This document shows positions 9,451-21,687 of a DNA stretch of 64,000 nucleotides, piece by piece. Source of the DNA: Lophius americanus (taxonomy: Eukaryota; Chordata; Actinopteri; Lophiiformes; Lophiidae); NCBI GenBank assembly GCA_037951165.1, contig JBBDHG010000158.1:1-64000 (forward strand), in the 5' to 3' direction. Each line of letters begins with the position of its first letter. The stretch's first letter is position 1. Under the pieces are notes generated by a model. It worked only from the letters and a program-made list of their open reading frames with translations, ran no database searches and was not told the DNA's origin. The translations under genes were made by a program, and so were the position numbers.

Positions 9451-11689
9451 GGCCTTGTCTCTCTGAGGTAAGTCTGTTTTTGCAAACATGTGTCAATTTG
9501 CTCCAAAAGCACTTAGAATCAGGTTTCAAGCTAGATATAATCAGATTTGCTTTAAATTGAAGGAAAATAACGTTTTTACTAACTTTCATTTTTTTAGTTT
9601 TATATCACATACTCTTTATTTTTGGCCTTGTCTCGCTGAGGTAAGTCTGTTTTTGCAAACATGTGTCAATTTGCTCCAAAAGCACTTAGATGCAGGTTTC
9701 AAGCTAGATACAATAATATTTGCTTTAAATTGAATGCAGACAGGGTATGTACTAACTTTCATTTTTTTTAGCTGAAATCATAAACTTTGTAATTTTGGCC
9801 TTGTCTCTCTGAGGTAAGTCTGTTTTTGCAAACATGTGTCAATTTGCTCCAAAAGCACTTAGAAGCAGGTTTCAAGCTAGATATAATAAGATTTGCTTTA
9901 AAATGAAGGAATACAAGGTTATTACTAACTTTCATTTTTTTAGCTGAAATCATAAACTTTGTAATTTTGGCCTCGTCTCTCTGAGGTAAGTCTGTTTTTG
10001 CAAACATGTGTCAATTTGCTCCAAAAGCACTTAGAAGCAGGTGTCAAGCTAGATTTAATCAGATTTGCTTTAAATTGAAGGAAAATAAGGTTTTCACTAG
10101 CTTTCATTTTTTCTAGCTGAAATCACATGCTCTTTATTTTTGGCCTTGTCTCGCTGAGGTAAGTCTGTTTTTGCAAACATGTATCAATTTGCTCCAAAAG
10201 CACTTAGAAGCAGGTTTCAAGCTAGATATAATCAGATTTGCTTTAATATGAAGGAATACAAGGTTATTACTAACTTTAATTTTTTAAGCTGAAATCATAA
10301 ACTTTGTAATTTTGGCCTTGTCTCTCTGAGGTAAGTCTGTTTTTGCAAACATGTGTCAATTTGCTCCAAAAGCACTTAAAGCAGGTTTCAAGCTAGATAT
10401 AATAAGATTTGCTTAAAAATGAAGGAATACAAGGTTAATACTAACTTTAATTTTTTTAGCTGAAATCATAAACTTTGTAATTTTGGCCTGGTCTCTCTGA
10501 GGTAAGTCTGTTTTTGCAAACATGTGTTAATTTGCTCCAAAAGCACTTAGAAGCAGGTGTCAAGCTAGATATAATCAGATTTGCTTTAATATGAAGGAAT
10601 ACCAGGTTATTACTAACTTTAATTTTTTTAGCTGAAATCATAAACTTTTTAATTTTGGCCTTGTCTCTCTGAGGTAAGCCTATTTTTGCAAATATCGGTA
10701 ATTTTGCTCCAAAAGCACTTAGAAGCAGGTTTCAAGCTAGATACAATAAGATTTGCTTTAAATTGAAGGAAAATAAGGTTTTTACTAACTTTCATTTTTT
10801 TAAGCTTATATCACATACTCTTTATTTTTGGCCTTGTCTCGCTGAGGTAAGTCTGTTTTTGCAAACATGTGTCAATTTGCTCCAAAAGCACTTAGATGCA
10901 GGTTTCAAGCTAGATACAATAATATTTGCTTTAAATTGAATGCAGACAGGGTATATACTAACTTTCATTTTTTTTAGCTGAAATCATAAACTTTGTAATT
11001 TTGGCCTTGTCTCTCTGAGGTAAGTCTGTTTTTGCAAACATGTGTCAATTTGCTCCAAAAGCACTTAGAAGCAGGTTTCAAGCTAGATATAATAAGATTT
11101 GCTTTAAAATGAAGGAATACATGGTTATCATTAACTTTAATTTTTTTAGCTGAAATCATAAACTTTGTAATTTTGGCCTCGTCTCTCTGAGGTAAGTCTG
11201 TTTTTGCAAACATGTGTCAATTTGCTCCAAAAGCACTTAGAAGCAGGTTTCAAGCTAGATATAATCAGATTTGCTTTAATATGAAGGAATACAAGGTTAT
11301 TACTAACTTTAATTTTTTAAGCTGAAATCATAAACTTTGTAATTTTGGCCTTGTCTCTCTGAGGTAAGTCTGTTTTTGCAAACATGTGTCAATTTGCTCC
11401 AAAAGCACTTAAAGCAGGTTTCAAGCTAGATATAATAAGATTTGCTTAAAAATGAAGGAATACAAGGTTAATACTAACTTTAATTTTTTTAGCTGAAATC
11501 ATAAACTTTGTAATTTTGGCCTGGTCTCTCTGAGGTAAGTCTGTTTTTGCAAACATGTGTTAATTTGCTCCAAAAGCACTTAGAAGCAGGTGTCAAGCTA
11601 GATATAATCAGATTTGCTTTAATATGAAGGAATACCAGGATATTACTAACTTTAATTTTTTTAGCTGAAATCATAAACTTTTTAATTTT
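9451..11689 (+). repeat. Mixed block of thirteen monomers
   Basis: Subtypes run AACGTT, GATGCAGG, canonical, CACTAGC (9969-10141), then two AATACAAGG-type monomers, CACTTAAAGCAGG, AGGTGTC, 'ATCGGT', GATGCAGG, canonical, ACATGG with TTATCATTAAC (about 11126), and the same CACTTAAAGCAGG and AGGTGTC pair. The part near 11220-11650 is closely matched near 17950-18380. ACCAGGATATTACTAAC at about 11640 is a private change. Confidence 0.72.
9969..10141 (+). repeat. 'CACTAGC' monomer subtype (reference copy)
   Basis: This subtype reads AGGTGTCAAGCTAGATTTAA, then AAAATAAGGTTTTCACTAGC, where most monomers have TACTAAC. It ends in TTTTTTCTAGCTGAAATCAC and ATGCTC. A sister form has GATTTATTCAG and TTTTTTCAGCTGAAATC (near 22290, 25560, 27625, 27969, 30031, 32611, 35710, 38460, 41560, 45870, 63745). 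The implied acceptor is CTAG or CAG, so a terminal AG is kept even though the branch-like motif is changed. Copies with the rare GATTCAATCAG variant at about 15930 and 21085 tag a long-range duplication. Confidence 0.88.
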
Positions 11690-11738
11690 GGCCTTGTCTC
11701 TCTGAGGTAAGCCTATTTTTGCAAATATCGGTAATTTT
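11690..11738 (+). repeat. Truncated monomer (~49 bp), microhomology deletion
   Basis: An 'ATCGGT' monomer starts normally, but after ATATCGGTAATTTTGC it passes straight into CTTGTCCCTCTGAGG of the next monomer, losing about 123 bp. The interior GTAATTTTGC of this subtype resembles the GTAATTTTGGCC at monomer ends, so the junction lies in about 8-9 bp of microhomology. Donor-like GTAAGC is kept; branch-like and acceptor-like parts are lost. The frame shift created here also yields the longest chance open frame (95 codons, minus strand). Confidence 0.9.
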
Positions 11739-11905
11739 GCCTTGTCCCTCTGAGGTAAGTCTGTTTTTGCAAACATGTGTCAATTTGCTCCAAAAGCACT
11801 TAGAAGCAGGTTTCAAGCTAGATACAATAATATTTGCTTTAAATTGAATGCAGACAGGGTATATACTAACTTTCAGTTTTTTAGCTGAAATCAACTTTTA
11901 ATTTT

Positions 11906-12012
11906 GGCCTTGTCTCTCTGAGGTAAGCCTATTTTTGCAAATACCAAAGGAATACCAGTACCAGTACCAATAACTTTCATTTTTTTAGCTGAAATCATAA
12001 ACTTTTAATTTT
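11906..12012 (+). repeat. Internally deleted monomer (107 bp) with TACCAG microrepeat
   Basis: The monomer starts as an 'ATCGGT' type, but after TTTTTGCAAATACC it joins AAAGGAATACCA and loses about 65 bp of the middle. At the join TACCAG is iterated: 11953-11958, 11959-11964 and TACCA at 11965-11969, with another TACCA at 11942-11946. The monomer then continues as ATAACTTTCATTTTTTTAGC. This is the only microsatellite-like tract I saw inside the array. Confidence 0.9.
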
Positions 12013-13211
12013 GGCCTTGTCCCTCTGAGGTAAGTCTGTTTTTGCAAACATGTGTCAATTTGCTCCAAAAGCACTTAGAATCAGGTTTCAAGCTAGATAC
12101 AATAATATTTGCTTTAAATTGAATGCAGACAGGGTATATACTAACTTTCAGTTTTTTAGCTGAAATCAACTTTTAATTTTGGCCTTGTCTCTCTGAGGTA
12201 AGCCTATTTTTGCAAATATCGGTAATTTTGCTCCAAAAGCACTTAGAAGCAGGTTTCAAGCTAGATACAATAATATTTGCTTTAAATTGAAGGAAAATAA
12301 GGTTTTTACTAACTTTCATTTTTTTAAGCTTATATCACATACTCTTTATTTTCGGCCTTGTCTCGCTGAGGTAAGTCTGTTTTTGCAAACATCTGTCAAT
12401 TTGCTCCAAAAGCACTTAGAAGCAGGTTTCAAGCTAGATATAATCAGATTTGCTTTAATATGAAGGAATACCAGGTTATTACTAACTTTAATTTTTTTAG
12501 CTGAAATCATAAACTTTGTAATTTTGGCCTTGTCTCTCTGAGGTACGTCTGTTTTTGCAAACATGTGTCAATTTGCTCCAAAAGCACTTAGAATCAGGTT
12601 TCAAGCTAGATATAATCAGATTTGCTTTAAATTGAAGGAAAATAACGTTATTACTAACTTTCATTTTTTTAGTTTTATATCACATACTCTTTATTTTTGG
12701 CCTTGTCTCACTGAGGTAAGTCTGTTTTTGCAAACATGTGTCAATTTGCTCCAAAAGCACTTAGATGCAGGTTTCAAGCTAGATACAATAATATTTGCTT
12801 TAAATTGAATGCAGACAGGGTATATACTAATTTTCATTTTTTTAGCTGAAATCATAAACTTTTAATTTTGGCCTTGTCTCTCTGAGGTAAGTCTGTTTTT
12901 GCAAACATGTGTCAATTTGCTCCAAAAGCACTTAAAGCAGGTTTCAAGCTAGATACAATAAGATTTGCTTTAAATTGAAGGAAAATAAGGTTTTTACTAA
13001 CTTTCATTTTTTTAAGCTTATATCACACACTCTTTATTTTTGGCCTTGTCTCGCTGAGGTAAGTCTGTTTTTGCAAACGTGTCAATTTGCTCCAAAAGCA
13101 CTTAGATGCAGGTTTCAAGCTAGATACAATAATATTTGCTTTAAAATGAAGGAATACATGGTTATTATTAACTTTAATTTTTTTAGCTGAAATCATAAAC
13201 TTTGTAATTTT
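12013..13211 (+). repeat. Monomers between the truncated copies
   Basis: These monomers follow the cassette order in part (GTCCCTCTGAGG, TTTCAGTTTTTTAGC), then an 'ATCGGT' monomer, AACATCTGTC and AACGTT types, resembling 5500-6200. Private changes include GAGGTACGTCTG (about 12540-12551) and a two-base loss giving GCAAACGTGTCAATTTGC (about 13073-13090). The CACTTAAAGCAGG monomer near 12930 is joined to a HindIII-type 3' part, another hybrid. Confidence 0.75.
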
Positions 13212-13266
13212 GGCCTCGTCTACTAACTTTAATTTTTTTAGCTGAAATCATAAACTTTTTAATTTT
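13212..13266 (+). repeat. Truncated monomer (55 bp) lacking the donor half
   Basis: GGCCTCGTC is followed directly by TACTAACTTTAATTTTTTT, so about 117 bp are missing. The join, at about 13220-13221, shares at most one or two bases between partners, unlike the microhomology join at 11738. The donor-like site is deleted, while TACTAAC (13221-13227) and the T-tract plus AG remain. Confidence 0.9.
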
Positions 13267-16250
13267 GGCCTTGTCTCTCTGAGGTAAGCCTATTTTTGCA
13301 AATATCGGTAATTTTGCTCCAAAAGCACTTAGAAGCAGGTTTCAAGCTAGATACAATAAGATTTGCTTTAAATTGAAGGAAAATAAGGTTTTTACTAACT
13401 TTTATTTTTTTAAGCTTATATCACATACTCTTTATTTTTGGCCTTGTCTCGCTGAGGTAAGTCTGTTTTTGCAAACATGTGTCAATTTGCTCCAAAAGCA
13501 CTTAGATGCAGGTTTCAAGCTAGATACAATAATATTTGCTTTAAATTGAATGCAGACAGGGTATATACTAACTTTCATTTTTTTTAGCTGAAATCATAAA
13601 CTTTGTAATTTTGGCCTTGTCTCTCTGAGGTAAGTCTGTTTTTGCAAACATGTGTCAATTTGCTCCAAAAGCACTTAGAAGCAGGTTTCAAGCTAGATAT
13701 AATAAGATTTGCTTTAAAATGAAGGAATACAAGGTTATTACTAACTTTCATTTTTTTAGCTGAAATCATAAACTTTGTAATTTTGGCCTCGTCTCTCTGA
13801 GGTAAGTCTGTTTTTGCAAACATGTGTCAATTTGCTCCAAAAGCACTTAGAATCAGGTTTCAAGCTAGATATTATCAGATTTGCTTTAAATTGAAGGAAA
13901 ATAAGGTTTTTACTAACTTTCATTTTTTTAGCTTATATCACATACTCTTTATTTTTGGCCTTGTCTCGCTGAGGTAAGTCTGTTTTTGCAAACATGTGTC
14001 AATTTGCTCCAAAAGCACTTAGAAGCAGGTTTCAAGCTAGATACAATAATATTTGCTTTAAATTGAATGCAGACAGGGTATATAATAACTTTCATTTTTT
14101 TAGCTGAAATCATAAACTTTTAATTTTGGCCTTGTCCCTCTGAGGTAAGTCTGTTTTTGCAAACATGTGTCAATTTGCTCCAAAAGCACTTAGAATCAGG
14201 TTTCAAGCTAGATACAATAATATTTGCTTTAAATTGAATGCAGACAGGGTATATACTAACTTTCAGTTTTTTAGCTGAAATCAACTTTTAATTTTGGCCT
14301 TGTCTCTCTGAGGTAAGTCTGTTTTTGCAAACATGTGTCAATTTGCTCCAAAAGCACTTAGAATTAGGTTTCAAGCTAGATATAATCAGATTTGCTTTAA
14401 ATTGAAGGAAAATAAGGTTTTTACTAACTTTCATTTTTTTAGCTTATATCACATACTCTTTATTTTTTGCCTTGTCTCGCTGAGGTAAGTCTGTTTTTGC
14501 AAACATCTGTCAATTTGCTCCAAAAGCACTTAGAAGCAGGTTTCAAGCTAGATATAATCAGATTTGCTTTAATATGAAGGAATACCAGGTTATTACTAAC
14601 TTTAATTTTTTTAGCTGAAATCATAAACTTTGTAATTTTGGCCTTGTCTCTCTGAGGTAAGTCTGTTTTTGCAAACATGTGTCAATTTGCTCCAAAAGCA
14701 CTTAGAATCAGGTTTCAAGCTAGATATAATCAGATTTGCTTTAAATTGAAGGAAAATAACGTTATTACTAACTTTCATTTTTTTAGTTTTATATCACATA
14801 CTCTTTATTTTTGGCCTTGTCTCACTGAGGTAAGTCTGTTTTTGCAAACATGTGTCAATTTGCTCCAAAAGCACTTAGATGCAGGTTTCAAGCTAGATAC
14901 AATAATATTTGCTTTAAATTGAATGCAGACAGGGTATATACTAATTTTCATTTTTTTAGCTGAAATCATAAACTTTTAATTTTGGCCTTGTCTCTCTGAG
15001 GTAAGTCTGTTTTTGCAAACATGTGTCAATTTGCTCCAAAAGCACTTAAAGCAGGTTTCAAGCTAGATATAATAAGATTTGCTTAAAAATGAAGGAATAC
15101 AAGGTTAATACTAACTTTAATTTTTTTAGCTGAAATCATAAACTTTGTAATTTTGGCCTAGTCTCTCTGAGGTAAGTCTGTTTTTGCAAACATGTGTTAA
15201 TTTGCTCCAAAAGCACTTAGAAGCAGGTGTCAAGCTAGATATAATCAGATTTGCTTTAATATGAAGGAATACCAGGTTATTACTAACTTTAATTTTTTTA
15301 GCTGAAATCATAAACTTTTTAATTTTGGCCTTGTCTCTCTGAGGTAAGCCTATTTTTGCAAATATCGGTAATTTTGCTCCAAAAGCACTTAGAAGCAGGT
15401 TTCAAGCTAGATACAATAAGATTTGCTTTAAATTGAAGGAAAATAAGGTTTTTACTAACTTTCATTTTTTTAAGCTTATATCACATACTCTTTATTTTTG
15501 GCCTTGTCTCGCTGAGGTAAGTCTGTTTTTGCAAACATGTGTCAATTTGCTCCAAAAGCACTTAGATGCAGGTTTCAAGCTAGATACAATAATATTTGCT
15601 TTAAATTGAATGCAGACAGGGTATATACTAACTTTCATTTTTTTTAGCTGAAATCATAAACTTTGTAATTTTGGCCTTGTCTCTCTGAGGTAAGTCTGTT
15701 TTTGCAAACATGTGTCAATTTGCTCCAAAAGCACTTAGAAGCAGGTTTCAAGCTAGATATAATAAGATTTGCTTTAAAATGAAGGAATACAAGGTTATTA
15801 CTAACTTTCATTTTTTTAGCTGAAATCATAAACTTTGTAATTTTGGCCTCGTCTCTCTGAGGTAAGTCTGTTTTTGCAAACATGTGTCAATTTGCTCCAA
15901 AAGCACTTAGAAGCAAGTGTCAAGCTAGATTCAATCAGATTTGCTTTAAATTGAAGGAAAATAAGGTTTTCACTAGCTTTCATTTTTTCTAGCTGAAATC
16001 ACATGCTCTTTATTTTTGGCCTTGTCTCGCTGAGGTAAGCCTATTTTTGCAAATATCGGTAATTTTGCTCCAAAAGCACTTAGAAGCAGGTTTCAAGCTA
16101 GATACAATAAGATTTGCTTTAAATTGAATTCAAACAGGGTTTATACTAACTTTAATTTTTTAGCAGAAATCATAAACTTTGTAATTTTGGCCTTGTCTCT
16201 CTGAGGTAAGTCTGTTTTTGCAAACATGTGTCAATTTGCTCCAAAAGCAC
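13221..16250 (+). repeat. 3-kb block, copy 1 (5,156-bp offset pair)
   Basis: This run matches 18377-21406 at a constant offset of 5,156 bp, in both subtype order and rare variants, including GATTCAATCAG (about 15930 and 21086) and an EcoRI monomer (16126-16131). It contains cassette copy 3 (13785-14639). It starts exactly at the truncation join at 13221 and ends near 16250, where CACTTAAAGCAGG replaces CACTTAGAATCAGG. Confidence 0.87.
16018..16188 (+). repeat. EcoRI monomer subtype, GAATTCAAACAGG (reference copy)
   Basis: This copy has the 'ATCGGT' 5' part joined to TTGAATTCAAACAGGG and TTTATACTAAC, with an EcoRI site at 16126-16131. It ends in TTTTTTAGCAGAAATCATAA, which offers TAG or CAG as a terminal AG. 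Similar copies lie near 21280, 24550, 26617, 29025, 34360, 37450, 42617, 44168, 46920, 48470, 49502 and 63250. A second EcoRI form, GAATTCAGACAGGG, occurs at 31606-31611 and near 39520, 40555 and 44855. Confidence 0.88.
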
Positions 16251-18376
16251 TTAAAGCAGGTTTCAAGCTAGATATAATAATATTTGCTTTAAATTGAATG
16301 CAGACAGGGTATATACTAATTTTCATTTTTTTAGCTGAAATCATAAACTTTTAATTTTGGCCTTGTCTCTCTGAGGTAAGTCTGTTTTTGCAAACATGTG
16401 TCAATTTGCTCCAAAAGCACTTAAAGCAGGTTTCAAGCTAGATATAATAAGATTTGCTTAAAAATGAAGGAATACAAGGTTAATACTAACTTTAATTTTT
16501 TTAGCTGAAATCATAAACTTTGTAATTTTGGCCTAGTCTCTCTGAGGTAAGTCTGTTTTTGCAAACATGTGTTAATTTGCTCCAAAAGCACTTAGAAGCA
16601 GGTGTCAAGCTAGATATAATCAGATTTGCTTTAATATGAAGGAATACCAGGTTATTACTAACTTTAATTTTTTTAGCTGAAATCATAAACTTTTTAATTT
16701 TGGCCTTGTCTCTCTGAGGTAAGCCTATTTTTGCAAATATCGGTAATTTTGCTCCAAAAGCACTTAGAAGCAGGTTTCAAGCTAGATACAATAATATTTG
16801 CTTTAAATTGAAGGAAAATAAGGTTTTTACTAACTTTCATTTTTTTAAGCTTATATCACATACTCTTTATTTTCGGCCTTGTCTCGCTGAGGTAAGTCTG
16901 TTTTTGCAAACATCTGTCAATTTGCTCCAAAAGCACTTAGAAGCAGGTTTCAAGCTAGATATAATCAGATTTGCTTTAATATGAAGGAATACCAGGTTAT
17001 TACTAACTTTAATTTTTTTAGCTGAAATCATAAACTTTGTAATTTTGGCCTTGTCTCTCTGAGGTAAGTCTGTTTTTGCAAACATGTGTCAATTTGCTCC
17101 AAAAGCACTTAGAATCAGGTTTCAAGCTAGATATAATCAGATTTGCTTTAAATTGAAGGAAAATAACGTTATTACTAACTTTCATTTTTTTAGCTGAAAT
17201 CATAAACTTTGTAATTTTGGCCTGGTCTCTCTGAGGTAAGTCTGTTTTTGCAAACATGTGTTAATTTGCTCCAAAAGCACTTAGAAGCAGGTGTCAAGCT
17301 AGATATAATCAGATTTGCTTTAATATGAAGGAATACCAGGTTATTACTAACTTTAATTTTTTTAGCTGAAATCATAAACTTTTTAATTTTGGCCTTGTCT
17401 CTCTGAGGTAAGCCTATTTTTGCAAATATCGGTAATTTTGCTCCAAAAGCACTTAGAAGCAGGTTTCAAGCTAGATACAATAAGATTTGCTTTAAATTGA
17501 AGGAAAATAAGGTTTTTACTAACTTTCATTTTTTTAAGCTTATATCACATACTCTTTATTTTTGGCCTTGTCTCGCTGAGGTAAGTCTGTTTTTGCAAAC
17601 ATGTGTCAATTTGCTCCAAAAGCACTTAGATGCAGGTTTCAAGCTAGATACAATAATATTTGCTTTAAAATGAAGGAATACATGGTTATTATTAACTTTA
17701 ATTTTTTTAGCTGAAATCATAAACTTTGTAATTTTGGCCTCGTCTCTCTGAGGTAAGTCTGTTTTTGCAAACATGTGTCAATTTGCTCCAAAAGCACTTA
17801 GAAGCAGGTTTCAAGCTAGATATAATAAGATTTGCTTTAAAATGAAGGAATACATGGTTATTATTAACTTTAATTTTTTTAGCTGAAATCATAAACTTTG
17901 TAATTTTGGCCTCGTCTCTCTGAGGTAAGTCTGTTTTTGCAAACATGTGTCAATTTGCTCCAAAAGCACTTAGAAGCAGATTTCAAGCTAGATATAATCA
18001 GATTTGCTTTAATATGAAGGAATACAAGGTTATTACTAACTTTAATTTTTTAAGCTGAAATCATAAACTTTGTAATTTTGGCCTTGTCTCTCTGAGGTAA
18101 GTCTGTTTTTGCAAACATGTGTCAATTTGCTCCAAAAGCACTTAAAGCAGGTTTCAAGCTAGATATAATAAGATTTGCTTAAAAATGAAGGAATACAAGG
18201 TTAATACTAACTTTAATTTTTTTAGCTGAAATCATAAACTTTGTAATTTTGGCCTGGTCTCTCTGAGGTAAGTCTGTTTTTGCAAACATGTGTTAATTTG
18301 CTCCAAAAGCACTTAGAAGCAGGTGTCAAGCTAGATATAATCAGATTTGCTTTAATATGAAGGAATACCAGGTTAT
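16251..18376 (+). repeat. Mixed block between the 3-kb pair
   Basis: Subtypes include a hybrid CACTTAAAGCAGG monomer with a GTATATAC end (about 16250-16310), an AGGTGTC monomer (near 16600), 'ATCGGT' (about 16735 and 17430), AACATCTGTC (about 16912), AACGTT-like with a canonical end (about 17165), and two adjacent AATACATGG with TTATTATTAAC monomers (about 17670 and 17842). The last pair appears to be a one-monomer (172-bp) duplication. Confidence 0.72.
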
Positions 18377-21300
18377 TACTAACTTTAATTTTTTTAGCTG
18401 AAATCATAAACTTTTTAATTTTGGCCTTGTCTCTCTGAGGTAAGCCTATTTTTGCAAATATCGGTAATTTTGCTCCAAAAGCACTTAGAAGCAGGTTTCA
18501 AGCTAGATACAATAAGATTTGCTTTAAATAGAAGGAAAATAAGGTTTTTACTAACTTTTATTTTTTTAAGCTTATATCACATACTCTTTATTTTTGGCCT
18601 TGTCTCGCTGAGGTAAGTCTGTTTTTGCAAACATGTGTCAATTTGCTCAAAAAGCACTTAGATGCAGGTTTCAAGCTAGATACAATAATATTTGCTTTAA
18701 ATTGAATGCAGACAGGGTATATACTAACTTTCATTTTTTTTAGCTGAAATCATAAACTTTGTAATTTTGGCCTTGTCTCTCTGAGGTAAGTCTGTTTTTG
18801 CAAACATGTGTCAATTTGCTCCAAAAGCACTTAGAAGCAGGTTTCAAGCTAGATATAATAAGATTTGCTTTAAAATGAAGGAATACAAGGTTATTACTAA
18901 CTTTCATTTTTTTAGCTGAAATCATAAACTTTGTAATTTTGGCCTCGTCTCTCTGAGGTAAGTCTGTTTTTGCAAACATGTGTCAATTTGCTCCAAAAGC
19001 ACTTAGAATCAGGTTTCAAGCTAGATATTATCAGATTTGCTTTAAATTGAAGGAAAATAAGGTTTTTACTAACTTTAATTTTTTTAGCTTATATCACATA
19101 CTCTTTATTTTTGGCCTTGTCTCGCTGAGGTAAGTCTGTTTTTGCAAACATGTGTCAATTTGCTCCAAAAGCACTTAGAAGCAGGTTTCAAGCTAGATAC
19201 AATAATATTTGCTTTAAATTGAATGCAGACAGGGTATATAATAACTTTCATTTTTTTAGCTGAAATCATAAACTTTTAATTTTGGCCTTGTCCCTCTGAG
19301 GTAAGTCTGTTTTTGCAAACATGTGTCAATTTGCTCCAAAAGCACTTAGAATCAGGTTTCAAGCTAGATACAATAATATTTGCTTTAAATTGAATGCAGA
19401 CAGGGTATATACTAACTTTCAGTTTTTTAGCTGAAATCAACTTTTAATTTTGGCCTTGTCTCTCTGAGGTAAGTCTGTTTTTGCAAACATGTGTCAATTT
19501 GCTCCAAAAGCACTTAGAATTAGGTTTCAAGCTAGATATAATCAGATTTGCTTTAAATTGAAGGAAAATAAGGTTTTTACTAACTTTCATTTTTTTAGCT
19601 TATATCACATACTCTTTATTTTTTGCCTTGTCTCGCTGAGGTAAGTCTGTTTTTGCAAACATCTGTCAATTTGCTCCAAAAGCACTTAGAAGCAGGTTTC
19701 AAGCTAGATATAATCAGATTTGCTTTAATATGAAGGAATACCAGGTTATTACTAACTTTAATTTTTTTAGCTGAAATCATAAACTTTGTAATTTTGGCCT
19801 TGTCTCTCTGAGGTAAGTCTGTTTTTGCAAACATGTGTCAATTTGCTCCAAAAGCACTTAGAATCAGGTTTCAAGCTAGATATAATCAGATTTGCTTTAA
19901 ATTGAAGGAAAATAACGTTATTACTAACTTTCATTTTTTTAGTTTTATATCACATACTCTTTATTTTTGGCCTTGTCTCACTGAGGTAAGTCTGTTTTTG
20001 CAAACATGTGTCAATTTGCTCCAAAAGCACTTAGATGCAGGTTTCAAGCTAGATACAATAATATTTGCTTTAAATTGAATGCAGACAGGGTATATACTAA
20101 TTTTCATTTTTTTAGCTGAAATCATAAACTTTTAATTTTGGCCTTGTCTCTCTGAGGTAAGTCTGTTTTTGCAAACATGTGTCAATTTGCTCCAAAAGCA
20201 CTTAAAGCAGGTTTCAAGCTAGATATAATAAGATTTGCTTAAAAATGAAGGAATACAAGGTTAATACTAACTTTAATTTTTTTAGCTGAAATCATAAACT
20301 TTGTAATTTTGGCCTAGTCTCTCTGAGGTAAGTCTGTTTTTGCAAACATGTGTTAATTTGCTCCAAAAGCACTTAGAAGCAGGTGTCAAGCTAGATATAA
20401 TCAGATTTGCTTTAATATGAAGGAATACCAGGTTATTACTAACTTTAATTTTTTTAGCTGAAATCATAAACTTTTTAATTTTGGCCTTGTCTCTCTGAGG
20501 TAAGCCTATTTTTGCAAATATCGGTAATTTTGCTCCAAAAGCACTTAGAAGCAGGTTTCAAGCTAGATACAATAAGATTTGCTTTAAATTGAAGGAAAAT
20601 AAGGTTTTTACTAACTTTCATTTTTTTAAGCTTATATCACATACTCTTTATTTTTGGCCTTGTCTCGCTGAGGTAAGTCTGTTTTTGCAAACATGTGTCA
20701 ATTTGCTCCAAAAGCACTTAGATGCAGGTTTCAAGCTAGATACAATAATATTTGCTTTAAATTGAATGCAGACAGGGTATATACTAACTTTCATTTTTTT
20801 TAGCTGAAATCATAAACTTTGTAATTTTGGCCTTGTCTCTCTGAGGTAAGTCTGTTTTTGCAAACATGTGTCAATTTGCTCCAAAAGCACTTAGAAGCAG
20901 GTTTCAAGCTAGATATAATAAGATTTGCTTTAAAATGAAGGAATACAAGGTTATTACTAACTTTCATTTTTTTAGCTGAAATCATAAACTTTGTAATTTT
21001 GGCCTCGTCTCTCTGAGGTAAGTCTGTTTTTGCAAACATGTGTCAATTTGCTCCAAAAGCACTTAGAAGCAGGTGTCAAGCTAGATTCAATCAGATTTGC
21101 TTTAAATTGAAGGAAAATAAGGTTTTCACTAGCTTTCATTTTTTCTAGCTGAAATCACATGCTCTTTATTTTTGGCCTTGTCTCGCTGAGGTAAGCCTAT
21201 TTTTGCAAATATCGGTAATTTTGCTCCAAAAGCACTTAGAAGCAGGTTTCAAGCTAGATACAATAAGATTTGCTTTAAATTGAATTCAAACAGGGTTTAT

Positions 21301-21406
21301 ACTAACTTTAATTTTTTAGCAGAAATCATAAACTTTGTAATTTTGGCCTTGTCTCTCTGAGGTAAGTCTGTTTTTGCAAACATGTGTCAATTTGCTCCAA
21401 AAGCAC
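18377..21406 (+). repeat. 3-kb block, copy 2 (5,156-bp offset pair)
   Basis: Second copy of the block at 13221-16250. It contains cassette copy 4 (18941-19795). Its right part from about 19796 is also the first part of the 19-monomer unit, so the two repeat systems overlap. Differences from copy 1 are few, for example TTTAAATAGAAGG (about 18528) and TGCTCAAAAAGC (about 18645). Confidence 0.87.
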
Positions 21407-21516
21407 TTAGAATCAGGTTTCAAGCTAGATATAATTAGATTTGCTTTAAATTGAAGGAAAATAAGGTTTTTACTAACTTTCATTTTTTTAGCTTATATCA
21501 CATACTCTTTATTTTT

Positions 21517-21687
21517 GGCCTTGTCTCGCTGTGGTAAGTCTGTTTTGCAAACATGTGTCAATTTGCTCCAAAAGCACTTAGAAGCAGGTTTCAAGCTAGA
21601 TATAATAAGATTTGCTTTAAAATGAAGGAATACATGGTTATTACTAACTTTCATTTTTTTAGCTGAAATCATAAACTTTGTAATTTT
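21517..21687 (+). repeat. One-T-deleted monomer subtype, GTCTGTTTTGCAAAC (reference copy)
   Basis: One T is missing from the T-run before GCAAAC, giving a 171-bp monomer. This copy also has GTGGTAAG instead of GAGGTAAG. The subtype recurs near 24787, 26850, 29260, 34600, 34943, 37695 and 63490, always beside the same neighbours. It is therefore an inherited marker of one higher-order unit and not a sequencing error. Confidence 0.85.

Noticed and set aside
11489..11776. Longest open frame (95 codons, minus strand)
   Set aside because: Its extra length comes from the truncated monomer at 11690-11738, which brings two copies of the same repeated segment into one frame. It is a deletion by-product.
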